A DNA stretch of 64,000 nt from positions 690,154 through 754,153 of the forward strand of contig NZ_ML137196.1 in assembly GCF_004011805.1 (NCBI RefSeq), in the 5' to 3' direction. The notes beneath the pieces are model-generated. The model had not been told where the DNA came from. It saw only the letters and a program-made list of their open reading frames with translations, and made no database searches. Position 1 is the first letter of the stretch. Every line of letters starts with the position of its first letter. This DNA is from Piscinibacter defluvii (GTDB taxonomy: Bacteria > Pseudomonadota > Gammaproteobacteria > Burkholderiales > Burkholderiaceae_C). The translations under genes were made by a program, and so were the position numbers. This document shows, piece after piece, positions 19,973-28,801 of this stretch.

Positions 19973-20542
19973 ATGGCAGCAGACCTGGACACCGGCCCCA
20001 AGGTGATGGGGGACGACGGGGAGTTCCACGCCACCGACGAGGCCGTGGACCTCTCCCGCACGCCGCTCGAGGGCTGGATCGCGCTCGTGATCTTCTGGGC
20101 GCTCGGCGGCGTGGTCTTCTACCAGTTCTTCACCCGCTACGTGCTGAACAACTCGGCCTCGTGGACCGAGGAGATCGCGCGTTACCTGCTGATCGGCACG
20201 GTGTTCGTCGGCGCGGCCATCGGCGTGGCGAAGAACAACCACATCCAGGTCGACCTGCTGTACCGCTGGCTGCCGCGCGGCGTGGCGCGCCTGCTGTCGC
20301 TGGGGGTGGACCTGCTGCGCGTGCTGTTCTTCGGCGCGATGGTCGTGCTGACCGCGCAGATGATGCAGAAGATGGGCAGCTACCAGATGACCATCGTCGA
20401 CCTGCCGATGAACATCGTCTACGGCGTGTGCCTGTTCGGCCTGGCGATGATGGCGCTGCGCTCGGCCTGGGTGATGAAGGTGCACTGGCAGCGCGGCTAC
20501 AGCGTGCTGGAGCGGCCCGAGACCACGATGGACGACCGCTAG
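19973..20542 (+). CDS. dctQ: TRAP transporter small permease (DctQ)
   Basis: 189 aa, four transmembrane helices. After a hydrophilic N-terminus of about 35 residues come helix 1 (WIALVIFWALGGVVFYQFF), the family motif SASWTEEIARYLLIGTVFVG, FGAMVVLTAQMM and the last helix (about residues 140-160). The start is one base after the dctP stop. It pairs with the large permease to import the acid with sodium. Confidence 0.9.
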   Translation: MAADLDTGPKVMGDDGEFHATDEAVDLSRTPLEGWIALVIFWALGGVVFYQFFTRYVLNNSASWTEEIARYLLIGTVFVGAAIGVAKNNHIQVDLLYRWLPRGVARLLSLGVDLLRVLFFGAMVVLTAQMMQKMGSYQMTIVDLPMNIVYGVCLFGLAMMALRSAWVMKVHWQRGYSVLERPETTMDDR

Positions 20543-20550
20543 GCCGCACG

Positions 20551-21945
20551 ATGCTCAAGATCCTCTTCCTGCTGCTGATGGCCGGGGGCATCCCGGTGGC
20601 CATCGCGATGGCCGGCTCCTCGCTGATCTACATCCTCGTGTCCGGCAACCTGCCGCCCTTCGCGGTGGTGCACCGGATGATCGGCGGCATCGACAGCTTC
20701 CCGCTGCTGGCGGTGCCGTTCTTCATCCTGGCCGGCAACCTGATGAACAACGCCGGCATCACCAACCGCATCTACAACTTCGCGCTCGCCCTGGTGGGCT
20801 GGCTCAAGGGCGGGCTCGGCCATGTCAACGTGGTCGGCTCGGTGGTCTTCGCCGGCATGAGCGGCACGGCGATCGCCGATGCGGCGGGCCTGGGCACCAT
20901 CGAGATCAAGGCCATGAAGGACCACGGCTACGCGACCGAGTTCGCGGTCGGCGTGACGGCGGCCTCGGCCACGCTCGGGCCGATCATCCCGCCCTCGCTG
21001 CCCTTCGTGATCTACGCGATGATGGCCAACGTGTCGGTGGGCGCGCTGTTCCTCGCCGGCATCCTGCCCGGCGTGCTGATGGCGCTGCTGATGATGGCCA
21101 CGGTCGCCTGGTTCGCGCACAAGAACGGCTGGGGCGGCGACATCAAGTTCTCCGGCGCGCGCTTCGGCAAGGCGATGCTCGAGACGGCCGTCGTCGTGCT
21201 CTGGCCGCTGGCGGTGTACCACGCGGTGCAGTGGGGCGCGCCGCCGCAGATCACCGTGGCCGTGGCGCTGGTGCTGCTGTTCGCGGCCGACCGCTGGTTC
21301 GGCTTCCAGGCCGTGCTGCCGATCATGACGCCGGTGCTGCTGATCGGCGGCATGACCACCGGGCTGTTCACGCCCACCGAAGGGGCCATCGCGGCGAGCG
21401 TGTGGGCGCTGTTCCTCGGCCTCTTCTGGTACCGCACCATGAGCTGGCGCATGTTCGTCAAGGTCAGCCTCGACACGGTGGAGACCACCGCGACGGTGAT
21501 GTTCATCGTCGCCGCTGCGTCGATCTTCGGCTGGATGCTCACCGCCACCGGCGTCACCGCGCAGATCGCCGCGTGGGTGCTGGCGGTCACCAACGAGCCC
21601 TGGCTGTTCCTGCTGATGGCCAACCTGCTGATGCTGTTCGTCGGCTGCTTCCTGGAGCCGACCGCGGCCATCACCATCCTGGTGCCGATCCTGCTGCCGA
21701 TCGCGCGGCAGCTCGGCGTCGACCCGGTGCACTTCGGCCTGGTGATGGTGCTGAACCTGATGATCGGCCTGCTGCACCCGCCGATGGGCATGGTGCTGTT
21801 CGTGCTGGCGCGGGTGGCCAAGCTGAGCGTGGAGCGCACCACGATGGCCATCCTGCCCTGGCTGCTGCCGCTGCTGGGCAGCCTGGTGATCCTGACCTAC
21901 GTCCCGGCGATCGGCCTGTGGCTGCCGCGCGCGATGGGGCTGTGA
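20551..21945 (+). CDS. dctM: TRAP transporter large permease (DctM)
   Basis: 464 aa with about 12 hydrophobic segments. Conserved blocks include LAVPFFILAGNLMNNAGIT, GSVVFAGMSGTAIADAAGLG, ASATLGPIIPPSLPFVIYAM, TPTEGAIAASVWALFLG and GCFLEPTAAITILVPILLP. These mark the sodium- and substrate-binding regions of the elevator domain. It completes the three-part DctPQM transporter; the genes are separated by no more than 8 bases. Confidence 0.93.
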   Translation: MLKILFLLLMAGGIPVAIAMAGSSLIYILVSGNLPPFAVVHRMIGGIDSFPLLAVPFFILAGNLMNNAGITNRIYNFALALVGWLKGGLGHVNVVGSVVFAGMSGTAIADAAGLGTIEIKAMKDHGYATEFAVGVTAASATLGPIIPPSLPFVIYAMMANVSVGALFLAGILPGVLMALLMMATVAWFAHKNGWGGDIKFSGARFGKAMLETAVVVLWPLAVYHAVQWGAPPQITVAVALVLLFAADRWFGFQAVLPIMTPVLLIGGMTTGLFTPTEGAIAASVWALFLGLFWYRTMSWRMFVKVSLDTVETTATVMFIVAAASIFGWMLTATGVTAQIAAWVLAVTNEPWLFLLMANLLMLFVGCFLEPTAAITILVPILLPIARQLGVDPVHFGLVMVLNLMIGLLHPPMGMVLFVLARVAKLSVERTTMAILPWLLPLLGSLVILTYVPAIGLWLPRAMGL

Positions 21946-22005
21946 TGGAGAGACGACCAACATGAACCGACGCGAACAGCGGGCCGGGCGCCGGGCCGCT
22001 CCCAA

Positions 22006-22038
22006 GCCGGCCCGCATCCCCTCGGGGGATCGGCCGGC
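22006..22038. repeat. GC-rich hairpin, dispersed-repeat type, between dctM and the SDR gene
   Basis: Arms GCCGGCC and GGCCGGC flank an inner ATCCCC / GGGGAT pair with a 3-base loop, giving a long imperfect hairpin. Similar elements (CTCCCAAG followed by CCCTCGGGGG) are scattered between genes in many Burkholderiales. It could modulate expression of the downstream genes or protect the transporter mRNA 3' end. The other 80 or so bases of this gap show nothing else. Confidence 0.4.
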
Positions 22039-22062
22039 GTACTCGTCGGACGAGGGGCTGAC

Positions 22063-22809
22063 ATGACGGGACGATTGCAGGGCAAGACTGCCCTGGTGAC
22101 CGCGGCCGGCCAGGGCATCGGCCGCGCGACGGCCGAGGCCTTCGCACGCGAGGGCGCGCGCGTGATCGCGACCGACCGCGACGAGCGGCTGCTCGCCACG
22201 CTGGCCGGCGTCACCACGCACCGGCTCGACGTGCTGGATGCGGCCGCCATTGCCGCGCTGGCGGCCGAGGTCGGCCCGGTCGACGTGCTGTTCAACGGCG
22301 CCGGCATCGTGCACGCCGGCACGGTGCTCGAGTGCAGCGAGGAGGACTGGGCGCTCGCCTTCGACCTGAACGTGCGCTCGATGTACCGCACGATCAAGGC
22401 CTTCCTGCCCGGCATGCTGGAACGCGGGCGCGGATCCATCGTCAACGTCGCCTCGGCCGCGGGCAGCACCAAGGGCGTGCCCAACCGCTTCGTGTACGGC
22501 ACCAGCAAGGCGGCGGTGGTCGGACTGACCAAGGCGGTCGCGGCGGACTTCGTCACCCGCGGCATCCGCTGCAACGCGATCTGCCCGGGCACCGTGGAGT
22601 CGCCCAGCCTGCGCGAGCGCATCGCGGCGCAGGCGAAGGCGAGCGGCCAGACCATCGAGCAGGTCGAGGCTGCGTTCGTCGGCCGCCAGCCGATGGGCCG
22701 CCTCGGCCGCGCCGAGGAGATCGCGGCGCTGGCGGTCTACCTGGCCAGCGACGAGTCATCATTCACCACCGGCACCGTGCAGCTGATCGACGGTGGCTGG
22801 AGCAACTGA
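22063..22809 (+). CDS. SDR oxidoreductase, 2-keto-3-deoxy-L-fuconate dehydrogenase-like
   Basis: 248 aa short-chain dehydrogenase. Nucleotide loop VTAAGQGIGRATAEAFA, NNAG-equivalent FNGAGIVHAG, catalytic Ser in NVASAAGSTKG and Tyr/Lys in YGTSKAA; the ending YLASDESSFTTGTVQLIDGGWSN is classical. It resembles the enzymes that oxidise 2-keto-3-deoxy-L-fuconate to the 2,4-diketo acid. It is followed directly by a FAH-family hydrolase, as in the L-fucose / L-rhamnose routes, so a 2-keto-3-deoxy sugar acid is the likely substrate. Confidence 0.82.
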   Translation: MTGRLQGKTALVTAAGQGIGRATAEAFAREGARVIATDRDERLLATLAGVTTHRLDVLDAAAIAALAAEVGPVDVLFNGAGIVHAGTVLECSEEDWALAFDLNVRSMYRTIKAFLPGMLERGRGSIVNVASAAGSTKGVPNRFVYGTSKAAVVGLTKAVAADFVTRGIRCNAICPGTVESPSLRERIAAQAKASGQTIEQVEAAFVGRQPMGRLGRAEEIAALAVYLASDESSFTTGTVQLIDGGWSN

Positions 22810-22823
22810 AGGAAGAGAACAAC

Positions 22824-23690
22824 ATGAAGCTGATGCGATACGGCGCGAGAGGCGCCGAGAAACCCGCCCTCGTCGACGCCGAGGGCCGCGTGCGCGACCT
22901 CTCCGGCGTGCTGGCCGACATCACCGGCGCGACGCTCACGCCCAAGGGCCTGGACCGCCTGCGCGCCCTCGATCCGGCCGAGCTGCCGGTGGTCGAGAAC
23001 CCGGGCCGCATCGCGCCGCCCTGGAGCGGCTGCGAGAAGTTCCTCTGCATCGGGCTGAACTACGCCGACCATGCGGCCGAATCGAACCTGCCGATCCCGA
23101 AGGAGCCGATCCTGTTCATGAAGCCGATCAGCGCGCGCGTCGGCCCGAACGACCCGGTGGTGCTGCCGCAGGGCTCGGTCAAGGGCGACTGGGAGGTCGA
23201 GCTTGGCGTGGTGATCGGCAGCAAGGCGCGCTACGTGTCCGAGGCCGAGGCGCTGAAGCACGTGGCCGGCTACTGCGTGGTCAACGACGTGTCCGAGCGC
23301 GAATACCAGATCGAGCGCGGCGGCACCTGGGACAAGGGCAAGGGCTGCGACACCTTCGGCCCGGTCGGCCCCTGGCTGGTGACGGCCGACGAGGTGGGCG
23401 ACCCGCAGAACCTCTCGATGTTCCTCGAGGTCAACGGCCACCGCTTCCAGAACGGCAGCACGAAGACCATGATCTTCGGCGTGGCCCAGCTGGTCAGCTA
23501 CGTCAGCCGCTTCATGACGCTCTACCCGGGTGACCTGATCTCCACCGGCACGCCGCCCGGCGTGGGCATGGGCGTCAAGCCGGCCCCGGTGTACCTGAAG
23601 GCCGGCGACACGATGCGCCTGGGCATCGAGAAGCTGGGCGAGCAGCGCCAGACGGTGCACGCCTGGGACCCGGCGATCATCGACGGCTGA
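22824..23690 (+). CDS. Fumarylacetoacetate-hydrolase family enzyme, 2,4-diketo-3-deoxy acid hydrolase-like
   Basis: 288 aa. The FAH barrel begins at about residue 70 (KFLCIGLNYADHAAESNLPI, EPILFMKP). Metal ligands are in WEVELGVVIG and in the VVNDVSERE / KGKGCDTFGPVGPW region; the ending includes DLISTGTPPGVGMG. These features match ureidoglycolate-lyase-like and diketo-fuconate hydrolase members. With the SDR just upstream it would split a 2,4-diketo-3-deoxy acid into pyruvate and a hydroxy acid. The substrate is inferred from context. Confidence 0.82.
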   Translation: MKLMRYGARGAEKPALVDAEGRVRDLSGVLADITGATLTPKGLDRLRALDPAELPVVENPGRIAPPWSGCEKFLCIGLNYADHAAESNLPIPKEPILFMKPISARVGPNDPVVLPQGSVKGDWEVELGVVIGSKARYVSEAEALKHVAGYCVVNDVSEREYQIERGGTWDKGKGCDTFGPVGPWLVTADEVGDPQNLSMFLEVNGHRFQNGSTKTMIFGVAQLVSYVSRFMTLYPGDLISTGTPPGVGMGVKPAPVYLKAGDTMRLGIEKLGEQRQTVHAWDPAIIDG

Positions 23691-23704
23691 AGGAGGGGCG
23701 CGCG

Positions 23705-24499
23705 ATGCTGTACCCGATCCGCCGCACGCTGCTGCTGGCCGGCGCGCTGCTGCTGTCCGCCTGCGCCTCCGCGCCGCCGGCCGGCCCGCCGGCGGCGCCG
23801 GCCGGTCCCCCCGCAGCCATACTGTGGGTGGGCAACAGCTTCTTCTACTACAACAACAGCCTGCACGGCCACTTCGGCCAGCTCGCCGGTGCGGGGCAGG
23901 TGCGGGTACGCAGCACCTCGGTGACGATCAGCGGCTCGGGCCTGGACTGGCACGACCTGCCCTCGCTGCTGCGGCCCAACGGCCTGGGGCGCTACTCCTT
24001 CGTCGGCGACAACGAGATCCGGTTCAACCCGCCGGGCCGGCAGTACGACAGCGTGGTCATGATGGACTGCAGCCAGTGCCCGGTGCATCCGCAGCTGAAG
24101 GACGCGTTCTTCGACAGCGTCAAGCGCAATGCCGAGGTCGCGCGGGCGCAGGGCGTGCGGCCGATCCTGTTCATGTCCTGGGCCTACAAGGACAAGCCCG
24201 AGATGACGCAGCAGCTCGCCGCTGCCTACACGGCCGCCGGCCAGGCCAACGGCGTGGCGGTGATCCCGGTCGGGCTGGCCTTCGCGCGCGCGATGGCCGC
24301 GCGGCCGGACATCGAGCTATACGCCCCCGACAAGCGCCACCCGAGCCTGGCGGGCACCTACCTCTCGGCCTGCACCGCCTACGCCGCGCTGTACGGCAAG
24401 AGCCCGGTGGGCCTGGCCTACAGCGCCGGGCTCCCCGCCGACGTGGCCGCCGCGCTGCAGGCCGCCGCCTGGGACACCGTGCAGGCGTACAAGCCATGA
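23705..24499 (+). CDS. SGNH-hydrolase-like lipoprotein
   Basis: 264 aa. A lipoprotein signal (LLLAGALLLSAC, lipobox LSAC with Cys18) and a Pro/Ala linker precede a domain with LWVGNSFFYYNNSLHGHF, a GNS block-I-like motif, SVTISGSG, VVMMDCSQCP and a late DKRHPSLAGTYLSA carrying the D-x-x-H pair of SGNH enzymes. This suggests a membrane-anchored esterase or deacetylase of the DUF4886 type. It lies inside the sugar-acid operon and overlaps the next gene by 4 bases. The substrate is unknown; the canonical GDSL is not intact, so activity is uncertain. Confidence 0.7.
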   Translation: MLYPIRRTLLLAGALLLSACASAPPAGPPAAPAGPPAAILWVGNSFFYYNNSLHGHFGQLAGAGQVRVRSTSVTISGSGLDWHDLPSLLRPNGLGRYSFVGDNEIRFNPPGRQYDSVVMMDCSQCPVHPQLKDAFFDSVKRNAEVARAQGVRPILFMSWAYKDKPEMTQQLAAAYTAAGQANGVAVIPVGLAFARAMAARPDIELYAPDKRHPSLAGTYLSACTAYAALYGKSPVGLAYSAGLPADVAAALQAAAWDTVQAYKP

Positions 24500-26025
24500 G
24501 CGGCACTGCGTTCATCCGCATCCACCCGGCCGACGACGTCGTCATCGCCAAGCAGCAGCTCGTCGGCGGCACGCGGCTGGAGGGCGAGGGCGTCACGGTC
24601 AGCGGCCTGATCCCGCCGGGCCACAAGGTTGCGGTGCGGGCGATCCGCGCCGGGCAGCCGGTGCGCCGATACAACCAGATCATCGGCACCGCCAAGGTCG
24701 ACATCGCGCCTGGCCAGCATGTGCACACGCACAACCTGGAGTTCGCCAGCTTCGCGCGCGACTACGCGGTCGGCACCGGCACGCACCCGACCGACTACGT
24801 GCCGGTGCCCGCCACCTTCCAGGGCATCGTGCGGCCGGACGGTCGCGTGGCCACGCGCAACTACCTCGGCGTGCTGACCTCGGTGAACTGCTCGGCCACC
24901 GCGGCGCGGGCGATCGCCGACCATTTCCGGCGCGACATCAACCCGAAGGCGCTGGAGCGCTTCCCGAACGTCGACGGCGTGGTGGCGCTGACCCACGGCG
25001 CCGGCTGCGCCACCGACAGTGGCGGCGAGCCGCTGCAGATCCTGCGCCGCACGCTGGGCGGCTACGCCCGCCACCCGAACTTCGCCGGCGTGCTGATGGT
25101 GGGGCTGGGCTGCGAGACCAACCAGATCGACGGGCTGCTCGAGCAGGAGGGCCTGGCCGCCGGCCCGCAGCTGCAGACCTTCTCGATCCAGGACAGCGGC
25201 GGCACGCGCAAGACGGTGGCCAAGGGCATCGAGCTGGTCGAGTGGATGCTGGAGGAGGCCAACCGCGTGCAGCGCGAGCCGGTGCCGGCCAGCCACATCA
25301 CGGTCGGCCTGCAGTGCGGCGGCTCGGACGGTTATTCGGGCATCAGCGCCAACCCGGCGCTCGGCGCGGCGGTGGACCGGCTGGTGCGCCACGGCGGCAC
25401 CGCCATCCTCAGCGAATCGCCCGAGGTCTACGGCGGCGAACACCTGCTGACGCGGCGCGCGGTGAGCCAGGCGGTGGCCGACAAGCTGGTCGCCCGGCTG
25501 AAGTGGTGGGAGGACTACACCGCCCGCAACGGCGGCGAGATGGACAACAACCCCTCGGCCGGCAACAAGGCCGGCGGGCTGACCACCATCCTCGAGAAGA
25601 GCCTGGGCGCGATCGCCAAGAGCGGCACCACCAACCTGGTCGAGGTCTACGAGTACGCGCAGGCCGTCACGGCCAAGGGCCTGGTGTTCATGGACACCCC
25701 GGGCTACGACCCGGTGTCCGCCACCGGGCAGGTGGCCGGCGGGGCCAACCTGATCTGCTTCACCACCGGGCGCGGCTCGGCCTACGGCTGCGCGCCCTCG
25801 CCTTCGCTGAAGCTCGGCACCAACACCGTGCTGTGGCTGAAGCAGGAGGAGGACATCGACATCAACTGCGGCGAGGTGGTCGACGGCACGGCCAGCATCG
25901 ACGAGCTCGGCGAGCGCATCTTCCGCCTGATGCTCGAGACCGCCTCGGGCCGCAAGACCAAGAGCGAGCTGCACGGCTACGGGCAGAACGAGTTCGTGCC
26001 CTGGCAGCTCGGGGCGGTGATGTAG
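24496..26025 (+). CDS. UxaA-family altronate/galactarate dehydratase
   Basis: 509 aa. An N-terminal SAF domain (about 1-100: FIRIHPADDVVIAKQQLVGG, HVHTHNLEF) is followed by the large dehydratase domain with GRVATRNYLGVLTSVNCSAT, LTHGAGCATDSGGE, VGLGCETNQI, GLQCGGSDGYSGISANPALG, LSESPEVYGGEH and FTTGRGSAYGCAPSP. The conserved cysteines and histidines bind the catalytic iron. Members dehydrate D-altronate, galactarate or related aldonates to 2-keto-3-deoxy acids. It is full length, both domains fused, and coupled to the lipoprotein gene upstream. Confidence 0.9.
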   Translation: MSGTAFIRIHPADDVVIAKQQLVGGTRLEGEGVTVSGLIPPGHKVAVRAIRAGQPVRRYNQIIGTAKVDIAPGQHVHTHNLEFASFARDYAVGTGTHPTDYVPVPATFQGIVRPDGRVATRNYLGVLTSVNCSATAARAIADHFRRDINPKALERFPNVDGVVALTHGAGCATDSGGEPLQILRRTLGGYARHPNFAGVLMVGLGCETNQIDGLLEQEGLAAGPQLQTFSIQDSGGTRKTVAKGIELVEWMLEEANRVQREPVPASHITVGLQCGGSDGYSGISANPALGAAVDRLVRHGGTAILSESPEVYGGEHLLTRRAVSQAVADKLVARLKWWEDYTARNGGEMDNNPSAGNKAGGLTTILEKSLGAIAKSGTTNLVEVYEYAQAVTAKGLVFMDTPGYDPVSATGQVAGGANLICFTTGRGSAYGCAPSPSLKLGTNTVLWLKQEEDIDINCGEVVDGTASIDELGERIFRLMLETASGRKTKSELHGYGQNEFVPWQLGAVM

Positions 26026-26652
26026 TCAGCGCTTGCGGGCCACCAGCCCGATCAGGGCGGACATCCCGGCGTGCGACGTGCCCTCGGCGAGTTCGGCCTC
26101 GAACTCGTCGAGCCTCTCGATCGCCATCCCGGCGAAGGCACCGCGCAACAGCGCCTCGGTGTAGAGGTGGCTGTCGATGCCGGGGCCGCCGGTGCGGTAG
26201 ACGAGCTGCTTCGGCGTGTAGCCCAGCAGCATCAGCACCCCGCCCGGGCGCAGGCAGCGCGCCATGTTGGCGAACAGGCGGGCGCGCTCGGCCGGGGTGG
26301 CGTACTGGACGAAGATCGCCACCACGCCGTCGTACACCGCCTGCGGCCAGGCCAACGCGTCGCCGTCGGCCACCGCGTGGTTCACCGCCACGCCGCGCGC
26401 CGCCGCCAGGCGCCGCGCCTTGGCGACGCCGACCTCGGACAGGTCGAACGCATCCACCGCGAAGCCCTGGCGCGCCAGCCAGGTGCTGTTGCGGCCTTCG
26501 CCGTCGGCCACGCACAGCACGCGCCCGCCCGGCGGCAGCGCGCCGGCATGCTCGCGCAGCCAGGCGTTGGGTTCGGTGCCGAAGGCGAAGTCCTCCCCGG
26601 CAAAGCGGGCGTTCCACTTGGCGCGGGCGTCGTCGAAGGCGGTGTCGCTCAC
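26026..26652 (-). CDS. SAM-dependent methyltransferase (small molecule type)
   Basis: 208 aa from GTG, with a GGAGGG ribosome site 9 bases before. It starts [20 protein letters not shown], a Tellurite/thiopurine-methyltransferase-like opening, then [18 protein letters not shown] (SAM loop), [33 protein letters not shown] and [17 protein letters not shown]. It is convergent with uxaA (stop codons adjacent) and has no obvious link to sugar-acid use. The substrate cannot be predicted. Confidence 0.82.
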   Translation of the reverse strand: MSDTAFDDARAKWNARFAGEDFAFGTEPNAWLREHAGALPPGGRVLCVADGEGRNSTWLARQGFAVDAFDLSEVGVAKARRLAAARGVAVNHAVADGDALAWPQAVYDGVVAIFVQYATPAERARLFANMARCLRPGGVLMLLGYTPKQLVYRTGGPGIDSHLYTEALLRGAFAGMAIERLDEFEAELAEGTSHAGMSALIGLVARKR

Positions 26653-26849
26653 TGAACTACCCTCCGCGCAAAGCGCTCCGGGATTCGCGCTTGGGAACGG
26701 CCCGGCGCGCTCATGCAGCCATGCTATCCCCCGCGGGCCGGTGATGCCCTGGCACGAACTTCGCACGGAAGATGTCAATCCGAACCCGAGGGGCCGGTTT
26801 ACGCCGAATCCGCCGCGTTTTGCGGCCGGAGCAGGTGACCGGAATTTGC

Positions 26850-26972
26850 ATGAACGACAAGATTCGTCACCGCCCGACGCCCACGCCCAAGGGCCACCTG
26901 CCCAACTGGGCGCTGGTGCTGTGCATCGCCGGCGCGATCGTGCTGGTGTCGGTGGCGCGCTCCATCGTCTGA
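26850..26972 (+). CDS. Small single-span membrane protein (40 aa)
   Basis: A 40-residue open frame: [18 protein letters not shown], then one hydrophobic helix ([17 protein letters not shown]) and a short end RSIV. A basic N-terminus and helix suggest an inner-membrane peptide of N-in topology. A weak GGA site lies 8 bases before the ATG; an in-frame ATG 78 bases upstream is less likely because the added residues look non-coding. I do not recognise a family. Confidence 0.5.
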   Translation: MNDKIRHRPTPTPKGHLPNWALVLCIAGAIVLVSVARSIV

Positions 26973-27007
26973 ACCCGAGAGGCGCCGCCCGGCGCTCGGT
27001 TAGGCTC

Positions 27008-27027
27008 GCCTCCGTCCCCACGGAGGC
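27008..27027 (+). promoter_or_regulatory. Hairpin that sequesters the ribosome site of the CreA gene
   Basis: GCCTCCGT and ACGGAGGC are perfect 8-base arms around a CCCC loop. The GGAGG Shine-Dalgarno of the CreA gene lies wholly in the right arm, and the ATG follows five bases after it. In the folded mRNA the ribosome site would be paired, suggesting control of translation. A -10-like TAGGCT sits at 27001-27006. Confidence 0.5.
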
Positions 27028-27031
27028 CGAG

Positions 27032-27499
27032 ATGAAGAAATCCCTGCTCGTGCTGGCTGCACTCGTCGCGATGGCCTGCTCCCGCGCCGAGCCGATCGGC
27101 GAGGTCGACACCGTCTTCAAGCTGATCGGCCCCGACCACAAGATCGTCGTCGAGGCCTACGACGACCCCGGCGTGGCCGGCGTGACCTGCTACGTCTCGC
27201 GCGCCAGGACCGGCGGCATCAAGGGTGCGCTCGGCCTGGCGGAAGACAAGTCCGAAGCCTCGATCGCCTGCCGCCAGACCGGGCCGATCAGCTTCCGCGC
27301 GCCGCTGCGCCAGCAGGAGGAGATGTTCACCGAGCGCATCTCGCTGGTGTTCAAGCGCCTGCGCGTGGTGCGCATGGTCGACCAGCCGCGCAACACCCTG
27401 GTCTACCTGACCTACTCCGACCGGCTGATCGAGGGCTCGCCGCAGAACAGTGTCACCGCGGTGCCGGTGGACCGCGGCACGGTCATCCCGCTGCGCTGA
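27032..27499 (+). CDS. creA: CreA family protein
   Basis: 155 aa. Signal peptide ([21 protein letters not shown]; an MACS stretch could be a lipobox), then the CreA core: [64 protein letters not shown] and the ending [20 protein letters not shown]. CreA is a widespread periplasmic protein without a proven role; in E. coli it lies beside creBCD. Here it stands alone between the methyltransferase and the mannonate operon. Its ribosome site is inside a perfect hairpin. Confidence 0.9.
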   Translation: MKKSLLVLAALVAMACSRAEPIGEVDTVFKLIGPDHKIVVEAYDDPGVAGVTCYVSRARTGGIKGALGLAEDKSEASIACRQTGPISFRAPLRQQEEMFTERISLVFKRLRVVRMVDQPRNTLVYLTYSDRLIEGSPQNSVTAVPVDRGTVIPLR

Positions 27500-27546
27500 T
27501 CACGGGGGAAACGAGCATGGGCAGGGAAGGCCCGGCCGCCCAGAAT

Positions 27547-27565
27547 TGGCCTGACCACCTGACCA
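27547..27565 (+). promoter_or_regulatory. Operator-like 19-mer before the mannonate operon
   Basis: TGGCCTGACCACCTGACCA lies 24 bases before the mannonate dehydratase ATG and directly after a -10-like CAGAAT. Aligned with the site before the GntR gene, 15 of 19 bases agree; the first 11 bases here are the exact reverse complement of the first 11 there. It is the probable second binding site of the GntR repressor. Confidence 0.6.
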
Positions 27566-27589
27566 GTCTCTCCCTCGTCAGCCGCGCCC

Positions 27590-28801
27590 ATGAAGATCAC
27601 CGCCGCCCGCGTCATCGTCTGCTGCCCGGGCCGCAACTTCGTGACGCTCAAGATCGAGACCGACCAGGGCCTCACCGGCCTGGGCGACGCGACGCTGAAC
27701 GGCCGCGAACTGGCCGTGGCGAGCTACCTGAGCGACCATGTCATCCCCTGCCTGATCGGCCGCGACGCCCACGCCATCGAGGACACCTGGCAGTACCTCT
27801 ACCGCGGCGCCTACTGGCGGCGCGGGCCGGTGACGATGAGCGCGATCGCGGCCGTCGACACCGCGCTGTGGGACCTCAAGGCCAAGGCCGCCGGCCTGCC
27901 GCTGTACCAGCTGCTCGGCGGCGCGAGCCGCAACGGCGTGCTGGTCTACGGCCACGCCAACGGGCGCGACATCACCCACACCGTCGAGGAGGTGCTGCGC
28001 TACCGGGAGATGGGCTACCGGGCGATCCGCGCCCAGAGCGGCGTGCCGGGCCTGGAGAAGGTCTACGGCGTGGGCCGCGGCACCATGGCCTACGAGCCGG
28101 CGGACGCCGCGCTGCCGAGCGAACACGACTGGTCGACCGAGAAGTACCTGCGCCACACGCCGCAACTGTTCGACGCGGTGCGCCAAGCGGTCGGGCCGGA
28201 GGTGCACCTGCTGCACGACGTGCACCACCGCCTGACGCCGATCGAGGCGGCGCGCCTGGGCAAGGACCTGGAACCCTTCCGCCTGTTCTGGATGGAAGAC
28301 GCGACCCCGGCCGAGAACCAGGAGGCCTTCCGCCTGATCCGGCAGCACACCACCACACCGCTGGCGGTGGGCGAGGTGTTCAACACCGTGTGGGACTGCA
28401 AGGAGCTGATCCAGCAGCAGCTGATCGACTACATCCGCACGACCGTCGTGCACGCCGGCGGCATCACCCACCTGAGGCGCATCGCCGACCTGGCCGCGCT
28501 CTACCAGGTACGCACCGGCAGTCACGGTGCGACCGACCTGTCGCCCGTCTGCATGGGCGCCGCGCTGCACTTCGACCGCTGGGTGCCGAACTTCGGCATC
28601 CAGGAGTACATGCGCCACACCGAGGAGACCGACGCGGTGTTCCCGCACGCCTACCGCTTCGACGACGGCTTCCTGCACCCCGGCGAGGTGCCCGGCCACG
28701 GCGTGGAGATCGACGAGGCGCTGGCGGCGAAGTACCCCTACCAGCGCGCCTACCTGCCGGTGAACCGGCTGCAGCACGACGGCACCTTGTGGCACTGGTA
28801 G
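27590..28801 (+). CDS. manD: D-mannonate dehydratase, enolase superfamily (ManD)
   Basis: 403 aa. Converts D-mannonate to 2-keto-3-deoxy-D-gluconate. The capping domain starts [20 protein letters not shown]; barrel ligands to magnesium lie in [22 protein letters not shown] and LAVGEVFNT, and the typical ending [16 protein letters not shown] is present. It is not related to the classical UxuA. This family includes both efficient mannonate dehydratases and weak RspA-type members; linkage to a fructuronate reductase and KDG kinase favours the former. Confidence 0.92.
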   Translation: MKITAARVIVCCPGRNFVTLKIETDQGLTGLGDATLNGRELAVASYLSDHVIPCLIGRDAHAIEDTWQYLYRGAYWRRGPVTMSAIAAVDTALWDLKAKAAGLPLYQLLGGASRNGVLVYGHANGRDITHTVEEVLRYREMGYRAIRAQSGVPGLEKVYGVGRGTMAYEPADAALPSEHDWSTEKYLRHTPQLFDAVRQAVGPEVHLLHDVHHRLTPIEAARLGKDLEPFRLFWMEDATPAENQEAFRLIRQHTTTPLAVGEVFNTVWDCKELIQQQLIDYIRTTVVHAGGITHLRRIADLAALYQVRTGSHGATDLSPVCMGAALHFDRWVPNFGIQEYMRHTEETDAVFPHAYRFDDGFLHPGEVPGHGVEIDEALAAKYPYQRAYLPVNRLQHDGTLWHW

